Of a DNA stretch of 5,859 nucleotides, positions 1-5,453 are shown in pieces. Numbering within the stretch: the first letter of the stretch is position 1; each line of letters begins with the position of its first letter. The notes below the pieces were generated by a model. That model searched no databases. It was given only the letters and a program-made list of their open reading frames with translations, and had not been told where the DNA came from. Origin of the DNA: Endomicrobium sp. (GTDB lineage: Bacteria > Elusimicrobiota > Endomicrobiia > Endomicrobiales > Endomicrobiaceae); assembly GCA_031264425.1 (NCBI GenBank), contig JAISDY010000126.1, forward strand, positions 1-5,859. Direction: 5' to 3'. Both the position numbers and the translations under genes were made by a program.

Positions 1-309
1 CTTTGCTATAAGCTCTATTATCTCGTCTCCGCCCGCCGCAGTAAAAATATTCCCGGTTGGCAACCGGTATCGCTCAGATAGAGATTTTTTCAAGTCAAAA
101 GAGCTTGAATCAGGATAAAAAAATACCTTATCAAAATTATCTCTTAACGTCTTAAGAGCTTTTTTTGAAGCTCCTAAAGAATTTTCATTTGACGCAAGTT
201 TTATAACTTCCTTAAGATTATATTCTCTTTTTATCTCGTCTATAGGTTTGCCTGCAATATAAGGCTTGAACTCATCGCAAGTTTTTCTAATAATGTTTTG
301 TATATCCAT
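1..309 (-). CDS. hisC: HisC-family aminotransferase (histidinol-phosphate / aromatic amino acid), N-terminal part
   Basis: This is the first 103 codons of a PLP-dependent fold-type I aminotransferase; the gene runs off the left edge. What is visible matches the HisC N-terminus in order: a helix ending in KPYIAGKPIDEIKREY (residues 15-30), the substrate-binding segment LASNENSLGAS (38-48), the FYPDSSS turn (64-70) and AAGGDEIIEL (91-100), equivalent to the usual GNGSDEIIEL. The catalytic lysine lies outside the window. In the family the enzyme transfers an amino group from glutamate to imidazole-acetol phosphate, and many members also act on phenylpyruvate or 4-hydroxyphenylpyruvate. The ATG lies 1 bp after the pheA stop (TAATATG), with only a weak AAGAG upstream, so it is probably translated by coupling to pheA. 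That context favours, by inference, a role as the phenylalanine aminotransferase, alone or alongside histidine synthesis. The usual NENPLGPS reads NENSLGAS here, losing both prolines. Family assignment is firm; substrate is not. Confidence 0.85.
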   Translation of the reverse strand, partial: MDIQNIIRKTCDEFKPYIAGKPIDEIKREYNLKEVIKLASNENSLGASKKALKTLRDNFDKVFFYPDSSSFDLKKSLSERYRLPTGNIFTAAGGDEIIELIAK

Positions 310-310
310 A

Positions 311-1384
311 TTACGCTCTTGGGTAGCTGCCCAAACTTTTTACAAAAATGCTCTTGCTTTCCAAACTTTTTATTGCCTTAACTATATTCTGGTCTTTAAC
401 ATGCCCCTTAAAATCAACAAAAAACATATATTCCCAAGCTTTTTTCTTAGTCGGGCGAGATTCAATTTTTGTTAAATTTACATTATTCTTTTCAAAAATT
501 TCAAGCGCCTCGCACAAAGCTCCAACTTTATCTTTAACTATAAAAACTAAACTTGTTTTATCTTTGCCACTAGGCTCAGTTGAAACCTTGCCTATAACAA
601 AAAATCTTGTAAAATTTTCTCTAGTGTCCTGTATTCCTTTTTGCAAAATATACAAATCATAAATTTTAGCCGCCACTTCAGAAGCTATAGCTGCAGAAAA
701 ATCCTCTTTAGAAACTTTCTTAGCAGCTTCCGAAGTTGAAGAAACGGGTATTAATTCCGCATCAGGATAATGTTTTGTTATCCAGCTTCTGCACTGAGCC
801 AAGGCATGAGTATGAGAATAAATCCTTAAAATTTCTGCTTTAGGATCTTTAACAAGAAAACACTGCTCTATTTTTAAGCTTATCTCAGCGCAGATTTTAA
901 GTTTAGTTTCAACAAGCATGTCCAAAGTTATGTTTACGGATCCTTCGTTAGATTTTTCTACCGGAACCACGCCAAAATCCGCCCTACCGCTTTCAACTTC
1001 TGATAGAACTTCAAGAGGAGTAGTTGCCGGAATAAAGTATCCCGAAGACCCAAAATTATTAATTGCCGCTTGATGCGAAAATGTCGCCCAAGGACCCAAG
1101 AATGAGACTTTTGTCGGAGTTTCAAGCTTTCTGCAAGCGCTTATTATTTCTGTGTATATATTTTTAAGCGCTTCTTCTCCCAAAATGCTTTTGGAGGAAG
1201 TAATGTTCTTTAAAACTTCCTTTTCGCACGAAGGAACATAAACCACGCTTCCCGACCTAAAATCCCGATTATTTTTTGCTTTAGCAATATCTAAAGCAAG
1301 GTTCCCTCTTTTGTTCAAAAGTTTTGCTATTTCTCTGTCAACTTTGTCTATAGATTTTCTGGTTTCCTTCAAGTTTGAAGACAT
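311..1384 (-). CDS. pheA: Bifunctional chorismate mutase / prephenate dehydratase (P-protein)
   Basis: This cytosolic fusion enzyme (357 aa) would convert chorismate to prephenate and then to phenylpyruvate, the committed branch to phenylalanine. Residues 1-90 are an AroQ chorismate mutase with R9, R26, K37 and E54 at the expected places. Residues 92-268 are the prephenate dehydratase, including FLGPWATFSHQAA, VVPVEKSNEGSVN, YSHTHALAQC and the ENFTRFFVIG motif with catalytic-type T259. Residues 275-357 are an ACT domain with GAL (288-290) and ESRP (308-311), the signature of feedback control by phenylalanine, ending in LGSYPRA. I chose the ATG at 1384 because GGAGGG lies 6 nt upstream; an upstream in-frame start at 1423 would only add residues encoded across that ribosome-binding site. 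Several conserved positions have changed: the mutase arginine of PSREKEVL is Cys53, the dehydratase VENS is VEKS (K144), SHPQ is SHTH (H193), and GPEGTFS is GPWATFS. The frame is intact and full length. Function of each half is therefore uncertain, although family assignment is not. Confidence 0.94.
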   Translation of the reverse strand: MSSNLKETRKSIDKVDREIAKLLNKRGNLALDIAKAKNNRDFRSGSVVYVPSCEKEVLKNITSSKSILGEEALKNIYTEIISACRKLETPTKVSFLGPWATFSHQAAINNFGSSGYFIPATTPLEVLSEVESGRADFGVVPVEKSNEGSVNITLDMLVETKLKICAEISLKIEQCFLVKDPKAEILRIYSHTHALAQCRSWITKHYPDAELIPVSSTSEAAKKVSKEDFSAAIASEVAAKIYDLYILQKGIQDTRENFTRFFVIGKVSTEPSGKDKTSLVFIVKDKVGALCEALEIFEKNNVNLTKIESRPTKKKAWEYMFFVDFKGHVKDQNIVKAIKSLESKSIFVKSLGSYPRA

Positions 1385-1390
1385 ACTAAT

Positions 1391-1396
1391 CCCTCC
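1391..1396 (-). promoter_or_regulatory. Shine-Dalgarno site of pheA
   Basis: GGAGGG on the minus strand ends 6 nt before the ATG at 1384. It is the strongest ribosome-binding site near this gene and fixes the start at 1384 rather than the in-frame candidate 39 bp upstream. Confidence 0.85.
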
Positions 1397-1405
1397 GAAT
1401 AAAAC

Positions 1406-1432
1406 GTATAATGTTAATGTCAAATATTATAC
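1406..1432. repeat. Inverted repeat GTATAAT-N13-ATTATAC in the pheA leader
   Basis: GTATAAT (1406-1412) is the exact reverse complement of ATTATAC (1426-1432), with 13 bp between. Two more base pairs match after a one-base mismatch on the inner side (1414-1415 with 1423-1424). It lies between the putative -10 element and the Shine-Dalgarno site of pheA, where a repressor operator would sit. It could equally be an mRNA hairpin, but an A/U stem with a long loop would be weak. The centre also contains a minus-strand TTGACA. No regulator gene is visible in the window, so the operator role is inference. Confidence 0.35.
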
Positions 1433-1454
1433 TAAACTAATAAATATAAAAGAA
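1426..1454 (-). promoter_or_regulatory. Candidate sigma70-type promoter of pheA-hisC
   Basis: A perfect TATAAT is read on the minus strand at 1431-1426, preceded 17 bp upstream by TTCTTT (1454-1449), a poor -35 box that keeps only the leading TT. The upstream DNA is very A+T-rich. Transcription would begin near 1419, giving a leader of about 35 nt before the pheA ATG. The 120-bp gap after pgeF and the change of pathway make a separate promoter plausible. A TATAAT arises easily by chance at this base composition, so the call is modest. Confidence 0.4.
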
Positions 1455-1474
1455 TAATTTGAATATTGTCGTCT

Positions 1475-1503
1475 TTGACATACTAATGTAAAAGGTTTGT
1501 AAT
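1475..1503 (+). promoter_or_regulatory. Candidate sigma70 promoter pointing antisense into pgeF
   Basis: On the plus strand TTGACA (1475-1480) is followed by an exact 17-bp spacer and TGTAAT (1498-1503), a perfect -35 and a 5/6 -10. Transcription would start near 1510, just inside the 3' end of pgeF, and run antisense through it. No plus-strand gene follows. As a sequence match it is the best promoter in the window, but whether it is used is unknown. Confidence 0.4.
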
Positions 1504-1504
1504 T

Positions 1505-2149
1505 TTATATTACAGAAAGAAGTCTCTCTGTGCAGCAATCTCGCCTGTAAGAGAAAAATAATTGTTCATTATGGTAAGTGCATTGGTTAACATCAAAAAT
1601 CTCGCTAACACCACAGCTTTCCAACTTATCGCGAAGTATCGCAGATAAATCCAGTTTACCGTTGATAAGTTTAATATTAAACTTATCTTCCATTTCAGCT
1701 CCAGTTTTGTAACAACAAGAACGAATATGAGGACATATATAAACTTTTATGCTTTTAGGACTTATACAAAAGTCATTTATTAATACTCTTATCGCATTCT
1801 CAACTATTCCCAGATAAAGTCCTTTCCAACCGACATGTACCGCAGCTTTAACTTCACCATCGCTAGAAGAAATAAGAATAGGAACACAATCAGCGGTAAA
1901 AATACCCAACAATAAATTTTTATCGGCTGTTATTAAACCGTCGCAATTATCAATAACGGTATTTTGGTCAGAGCGCTTAACAACTTTTACATTATTCCCA
2001 TGAACTTGATTGGCAAGAACTAAATCCGCAGGATTTAAAGCCGTTGACCGAAGGAAAGAATCTCTTTCAGCCTTGTTCTTCATATTCCCGGCTGATTTAG
2101 TAGTTGTAAAATGTTTGTAAGGAAAATTTGCAGAGAATATAAAATTCAT
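1505..2149 (-). CDS. pgeF: PgeF/YfiH family multicopper-oxidase-like protein (polyphenol oxidase / purine nucleoside phosphorylase superfamily)
   Basis: This is a 214-aa cytosolic protein of the YfiH/DUF152 family, which includes human LACC1. The metal-binding signature is present: QVHG with H50, FTADCVPIL with C88 and HVGWKG with H105. It is followed by the family motif PHIRSCCYKTG (140-150) and the C-terminal CTYHNEQLFFSYRRD (190-204). Relatives have been credited with purine nucleoside phosphorylase and adenosine deaminase activity. E. coli PgeF is linked to keeping L-serine out of the first position of the peptidoglycan stem peptide. Its place after ddl-ftsQAZ fits the latter, by inference. 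At 214 aa it is somewhat shorter than the common length of about 240-250, mainly at the N-terminus. HAGWRG is HVGWKG, and after SYRRD the usual glycine is replaced by a Cys-Cys pair (205-206). ATG 2149 is the only ATG, GTG or TTG start available in the open frame, yet it lacks a recognisable Shine-Dalgarno site. Translation may depend on coupling. Confidence 0.87.
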   Translation of the reverse strand: MNFIFSANFPYKHFTTTKSAGNMKNKAERDSFLRSTALNPADLVLANQVHGNNVKVVKRSDQNTVIDNCDGLITADKNLLLGIFTADCVPILISSSDGEVKAAVHVGWKGLYLGIVENAIRVLINDFCISPKSIKVYICPHIRSCCYKTGAEMEDKFNIKLINGKLDLSAILRDKLESCGVSEIFDVNQCTYHNEQLFFSYRRDCCTERLLSVI

Positions 2150-2151
2150 CT

Positions 2152-2244
2152 TTATGGTTTGATATTTTTTCTTCCTATAGTAATTAAATCTTTTTCTAAT
2201 AGCTTATATTCATTGAGGTTATAGGGGCTACCCTCCAGATTATT
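2152..2244 (-). pseudogene. Possible remnant of a small gene between ftsZ and pgeF
   Basis: Just after the ftsZ stop there is a strong Shine-Dalgarno-like GGAGGG (2236-2231), but no ATG, GTG or TTG at a workable distance. The frame around it is open for 30 codons and ends ...LITIGRKNIKP with a TAA only 2 nt before the pgeF ATG (TAAAGATG). The predicted peptide is rich in K, E, N and L and resembles neighbouring coding sequence, but I do not recognise it. The nearest ATG (2213) lies 17 nt from the GGAGGG, in another frame, and reads only five codons. One reading is a gene that lost its start and most of its body, once coupled to pgeF. The other is a chance open frame, quite possible at this length. 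GGAGGG could also pair with the CCCCT just downstream. Confidence 0.22.
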
Positions 2245-3343
2245 TTAGGAATTTTGGCTTCCAATATGTGTACGCTGGTTTTGACGGCTCAATATTTTCT
2301 GACTGAGAAGAAATCTGTTGTGAAAAGAAGTCGGGCTGTATCTCTTTTTTCTCTTTTGGATCTTCTTTAGAATCTCCAAGTTGAAATCCCGTAGCAATAA
2401 TTGTAATTTTAATTTTGTCGTCAAGTCTGTTGTCTATAGTGTGTCCAAAAAAAACATGACCGTTAATACCGTAACTCTTTATGTCGTTAAATATCTCTTG
2501 AAGTTTTATTGCGGCAATATTTGAATTTGTAGTTATATTCACCAATGCCTTTGTTGCTTTTGAAATATCGTAATTGTCCAAAAGAGGACTTGTTACGGCT
2601 TTTTTAACAGCCTCTTTAGAATCTGATCCGGAACTTTCGCCTATGCCAATTAAAGCGGTTCCTGAATTTAACAAAATATTTTTTACGTCTGCAAAATCTC
2701 TGTTAATCTCACCAGTAACCGTTATAACGTCCGTTATAGCCTGAATGCTCTGCCTTAAGACATCGTCTATAATATGATAAAAAGCGTCAAGAGCCACCCT
2801 CTCGTTTATAACATTAAAAACTCTTTCGTTTGGAATAACTATTAAAGCGTCCGTATATTCTTTAAGATTCTTTATTCCGTCTTCAGCTTGCTGCATTCTT
2901 ATTTTACCTTCGTGTTCAAAAGGTTTTGTAACAACGCCGACGGTTAATATCCCCGCTTCTTTTGCAAGTTTTGCAATTATCGGAGCAGCTCCTGTTCCTG
3001 TTCCGCCGCCCATACCCGCAGTCACAAAAACCATATCCGCACCGACAAGCCTTCCATTTATTTCTTCAATACTTTCTTCCGCCGCCTGCTTGCCAACTTC
3101 AGGGTTCCCTCCTACGCCAAGACCTTTTGTTATTTTTTCGCCTATCTGCAAAATATCCGGGGCAGACGATTTGAGCAATGCTTGCGCATCGGTATTTATG
3201 GCAACAAATTCCACATTGCCGACATTAGCGGCAATCATTCTATTGACGGCATTGCAGCCGCCGCCGCCAACACCCATTATCTTTATTACGGCTGGCTGTC
3301 CCGTATTCATATCTTTTGAAGGCAACACTAATTTTATACTCAT
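2240..3343 (-). CDS. ftsZ: Cell division protein FtsZ
   Basis: This is the tubulin-like GTPase (367 aa) that polymerises at mid-cell into the Z ring and directs septal wall synthesis. The N-terminal nucleotide-binding domain shows GVGGGGCNAVNRM (24-36), NTDAQAL (50-56), the tubulin signature GGGTGTG (112-118) and the PFEHEGK region (141-147). The T7 synergy loop NRDFADVKNIL (214-224) keeps the two catalytic-type aspartates D216 and D219. The C-terminal domain includes SPLLDNYDIS and ends at ITIIATGF (about 320). A short charged linker of about 35 residues leads to the tail YWKPKFLK, a divergent form of the conserved D-I-P-x-F-L-R peptide that binds FtsA and other partners. The ATG follows the ftsA stop directly (TAAATG), with GAGGAAG 8 nt upstream inside ftsA; this selects M1 over an internal Met12. 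The T7 loop has Arg215 where Leu or Val is usual. The call is certain. Confidence 0.99.
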   Translation of the reverse strand: MSIKLVLPSKDMNTGQPAVIKIMGVGGGGCNAVNRMIAANVGNVEFVAINTDAQALLKSSAPDILQIGEKITKGLGVGGNPEVGKQAAEESIEEINGRLVGADMVFVTAGMGGGTGTGAAPIIAKLAKEAGILTVGVVTKPFEHEGKIRMQQAEDGIKNLKEYTDALIVIPNERVFNVINERVALDAFYHIIDDVLRQSIQAITDVITVTGEINRDFADVKNILLNSGTALIGIGESSGSDSKEAVKKAVTSPLLDNYDISKATKALVNITTNSNIAAIKLQEIFNDIKSYGINGHVFFGHTIDNRLDDKIKITIIATGFQLGDSKEDPKEKKEIQPDFFSQQISSQSENIEPSKPAYTYWKPKFLK

Positions 3344-4585
3344 TTAGAAAACTTCCTCAAACCATTTTGATATTTTAGACACCACTCCAATCTTTAAAGA
3401 CTTCTTTTCCGAATAAAACCTTGAATTTGAAAGGTTTGAAGCTACAGTTCCTATCGCCGTAGTATAAGACGGATTTAATAATATTTCGTCGCGACCCACA
3501 ACCTTGTCTAAATTTGGGGTTCCAGTCCTGACCGAGCAATTAAACGCTTTTTCAAAAGCCTCAGCAAGACCGGGAAGACTGCTGCTGCCGCCCGTAAGAA
3601 TTATTCCTCCGGAAAGAAATTCATCTCCGTAATTATTTTTTTCCGTTAATTCTTTTATTTCGTATAAAATTCTATCCACTCGGGGCGTTATTATAGTGTT
3701 TACAAGCTCATGCCTGTTGCACTTTTTTATATTCCTGCCGTCTGCGGCTCTGTATTCAAATTCTTCATTAATAAAATCGGTATAAATAAACGCAGCGCCA
3801 TACTTTTCTTTAATTTCTTTTGAAACAGAGTAAGCGGCTCTCAATCTATGACCTATGTCTCTTGTGATATAGTCGGAGCCATCAAGAATTTCGTCCGTAT
3901 GTCTTATTATTCCATCAACATAATGAACAAGCCCCGTGGTAAGCCCGCCAAAATCAATGACAAGGCAGCTCAATTCTTTCTCTTCTTTGGTAATCAGAAT
4001 ATCGCTGGCAGCCAAATATCCGTAAACCCTATCGTCACAACTTACGCCTACGGACGCCATCGCTTTGTTTATGTTTCCTATATTGCTGCTTGAGGCTATA
4101 AAAGCATGTACGTCAACTTCTATATAAGTCCCTTCCATTCCGATAGGATTTTGTATTCCTCTTTGTTGGTTTAGTATATATTCGCGTGGAACTATCTGCA
4201 ATATTTCTTGATCCGGATCCATTCTTATCTGTTTTCTTGCGCTTTCCAAAGCGTTCTCTACGGTTTCTTCAGTAACTTCTCTATTGGAATAGTTGATGTT
4301 TGCCACGCCTTTGGAATTTCTGGAATGGATAAAATTGCCTCTCAAAGCGACAATAACTTTTCCTATCTGACCACCGGCAACTTTCTCAATCTCTTCAAAA
4401 GCCTTGCCTATTGCAAGAGCCGCTTCCTGTATGTTAATAACGGCTCCGGCTTTAATTCCATCGCACGGCATTGAAACCGCGCTAAGAATTTTTGAAATCC
4501 TTGTCGCCTCATCGCAAATGCCAGCAACGCAACAAACTTGATTGCTACCAATATCAAGACCTGCCACAAGATTTTTTTTGGACAT
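3344..4585 (-). CDS. ftsA: Cell division protein FtsA
   Basis: This actin-like ATPase (413 aa) links FtsZ filaments to the membrane and recruits later divisome proteins. Phosphate-1 is AGLDIGSNQVCCVAG (8-22). The FtsA-specific 1C subdomain spans about residues 85-165, phosphate-2 is VIDFGGLTTGLV (209-220), and the adenosine motif is GGIILTGGSSSLPGL (326-340). The last residues, IGVVSKISKWFEEVF, form the expected amphipathic membrane-targeting helix. Length is normal for the family. The start at 4585 has GAGGAT 5 nt upstream. The gene lies 49 bp after ftsQ and its stop codon touches the ftsZ ATG, so FtsA and FtsZ synthesis should be coupled. In phosphate-2 the usual DxGGGTT has Leu in place of the third glycine, a position that varies among FtsA proteins. 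Codons 3-6 contain an uninterrupted A8 run. Confidence 0.98.
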   Translation of the reverse strand: MSKKNLVAGLDIGSNQVCCVAGICDEATRISKILSAVSMPCDGIKAGAVINIQEAALAIGKAFEEIEKVAGGQIGKVIVALRGNFIHSRNSKGVANINYSNREVTEETVENALESARKQIRMDPDQEILQIVPREYILNQQRGIQNPIGMEGTYIEVDVHAFIASSSNIGNINKAMASVGVSCDDRVYGYLAASDILITKEEKELSCLVIDFGGLTTGLVHYVDGIIRHTDEILDGSDYITRDIGHRLRAAYSVSKEIKEKYGAAFIYTDFINEEFEYRAADGRNIKKCNRHELVNTIITPRVDRILYEIKELTEKNNYGDEFLSGGIILTGGSSSLPGLAEAFEKAFNCSVRTGTPNLDKVVGRDEILLNPSYTTAIGTVASNLSNSRFYSEKKSLKIGVVSKISKWFEEVF

Positions 4586-4634
4586 TTTTAATCCTCTACC
4601 GACAAATAATTATGTTTATGCGTTAAAGTTGAAT

Positions 4635-5453
4635 TTATTCCGCCAATATTCCAGCGACAGGTTTTACAATAATTCTGCCGGAAGAATAAAGATTCATATT
4701 TATATACTCTATTTGTTTATATCTGGAGATCGTATCCTCGTAAACTTTTCGGAATTTTTTAAATTTATCTAGCAAATGTTCGGGCATTTCTTCCCCCCAA
4801 ATAATCGTCATGTTGTCTGCAACGACAAAAATAATATCGTCCGTATTATTTATTCTCATTGCTAAAATATTGTCTAAAAATCCGTCGCAAACAAATTTAA
4901 ATCTCTTTATAAAATCCAAAAGACGCTTCCTCTCTTCATCGCTTTTATAGACAATCTTAGGAATTTTCATCTCACTCATAAAACCGCGGAGAGGAAACGG
5001 CTTATCGTCAAAATCTATTCCGCGAATTTCGCCGTTTTGCATTACAAAAGCCTCCGGCACTCTTTCATAAAGTTTTATTTTAATCTTTTGCCACCGCCTG
5101 TTAATGACAATATTTTTCAGCTCCGGCTTTAATTTTTTTATCTCAGACTCCGTCTCAGATAATTTCACTTTTAAAATATTATCGCCAATTTTAAAAGGAA
5201 TAAGCTCCTTTATTTCAGCCTTTGTGATATTTTTAGCGCCGACTATATCTATATCCTTTATAGTCATTTTATCGGATTTATAAGCTATGCCCAGCAGTTC
5301 GTTTATGCCAAAATATAAACCGTAAACAATTCCTCCAAAAAACACCGTATAGAAAAAAATCTTAAAAATTTTTTTGCTTTTTTTATTTCTGGAATAGCCG
5401 CCGTTCGTATGAACTGCTTTATAAACGTAGCGGTTCCTTTTTTTTGCTGTCAT
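4635..5453 (-). CDS. ftsQ: Cell division protein FtsQ
   Basis: This is a bitopic inner-membrane divisome protein (272 aa) that joins early cytoplasmic and late periplasmic components through FtsB and FtsL. The N-terminal tail of about 29 residues is basic (TAKKRNRY, RNKKSKK), followed by one membrane helix at about 30-50 (KIFFYTVFFGGIVYGLYF). A POTRA domain follows at about 63-136, starting IKDIDIVGAKNITKAEI and ending LYERVPEAFV. The beta domain (about 137-265) closes with INMNLYSSGRIIVKP, the family's Y-x-D-L-R-Y...VVKP equivalent. I chose ATG 5453, which has GGAGAG 8 nt upstream; the in-frame TTG at 5471 would overlap that ribosome-binding site. With this start it overlaps ddl by 35 bp. 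FtsQ sequences diverge strongly, so domain order and position between ddl and ftsA carry much of the call. Codons 3-6 contain an A8 run. Confidence 0.92.
   Translation of the reverse strand: MTAKKRNRYVYKAVHTNGGYSRNKKSKKIFKIFFYTVFFGGIVYGLYFGINELLGIAYKSDKMTIKDIDIVGAKNITKAEIKELIPFKIGDNILKVKLSETESEIKKLKPELKNIVINRRWQKIKIKLYERVPEAFVMQNGEIRGIDFDDKPFPLRGFMSEMKIPKIVYKSDEERKRLLDFIKRFKFVCDGFLDNILAMRINNTDDIIFVVADNMTIIWGEEMPEHLLDKFKKFRKVYEDTISRYKQIEYINMNLYSSGRIIVKPVAGILAE

Noticed and set aside
319..341. Plus-strand hairpin TTGGG-N6-CCCAA followed by TTTTT, resembling an intrinsic terminator
   Set aside because: The stem is only 5 bp and lies inside the conserved LGSYPRA-coding end of pheA. No plus-strand transcript is known to reach it, and the antisense promoter at 1475 points away from it. 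On the sense strand it could at most be a weak hairpin before hisC.
315..372. Direct repeats GCTCTTG and CCAAACTTTTTA spaced 35 and 30 bp apart near the pheA end
   Set aside because: They encode KSLES and KSLGS, of which the second lies in the conserved ACT-domain ending. The similarity is explained by repeated Lys-Ser-Leu codons, not by a duplication or a mobile element.
1385..1423. Upstream in-frame start of pheA at 1423 adding MTLTLYVLFGGIS
   Set aside because: The extra residues are encoded across the promoter-dyad region and the GGAGGG ribosome-binding site, and precede the normal AroQ start.
2174..2225. Possible terminator between ftsZ and pgeF from CCTATA pairing with TATAGG
   Set aside because: The 6-bp stem is A+T-rich, has a loop of about 40 nt and is not followed by a U-run.
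2962..3347. Plus-strand open frames opposite ftsZ, ftsA, ftsQ and pheA
   Set aside because: They mirror well-conserved minus-strand genes, encode low-complexity peptides without recognisable domains and lack ribosome-binding sites.
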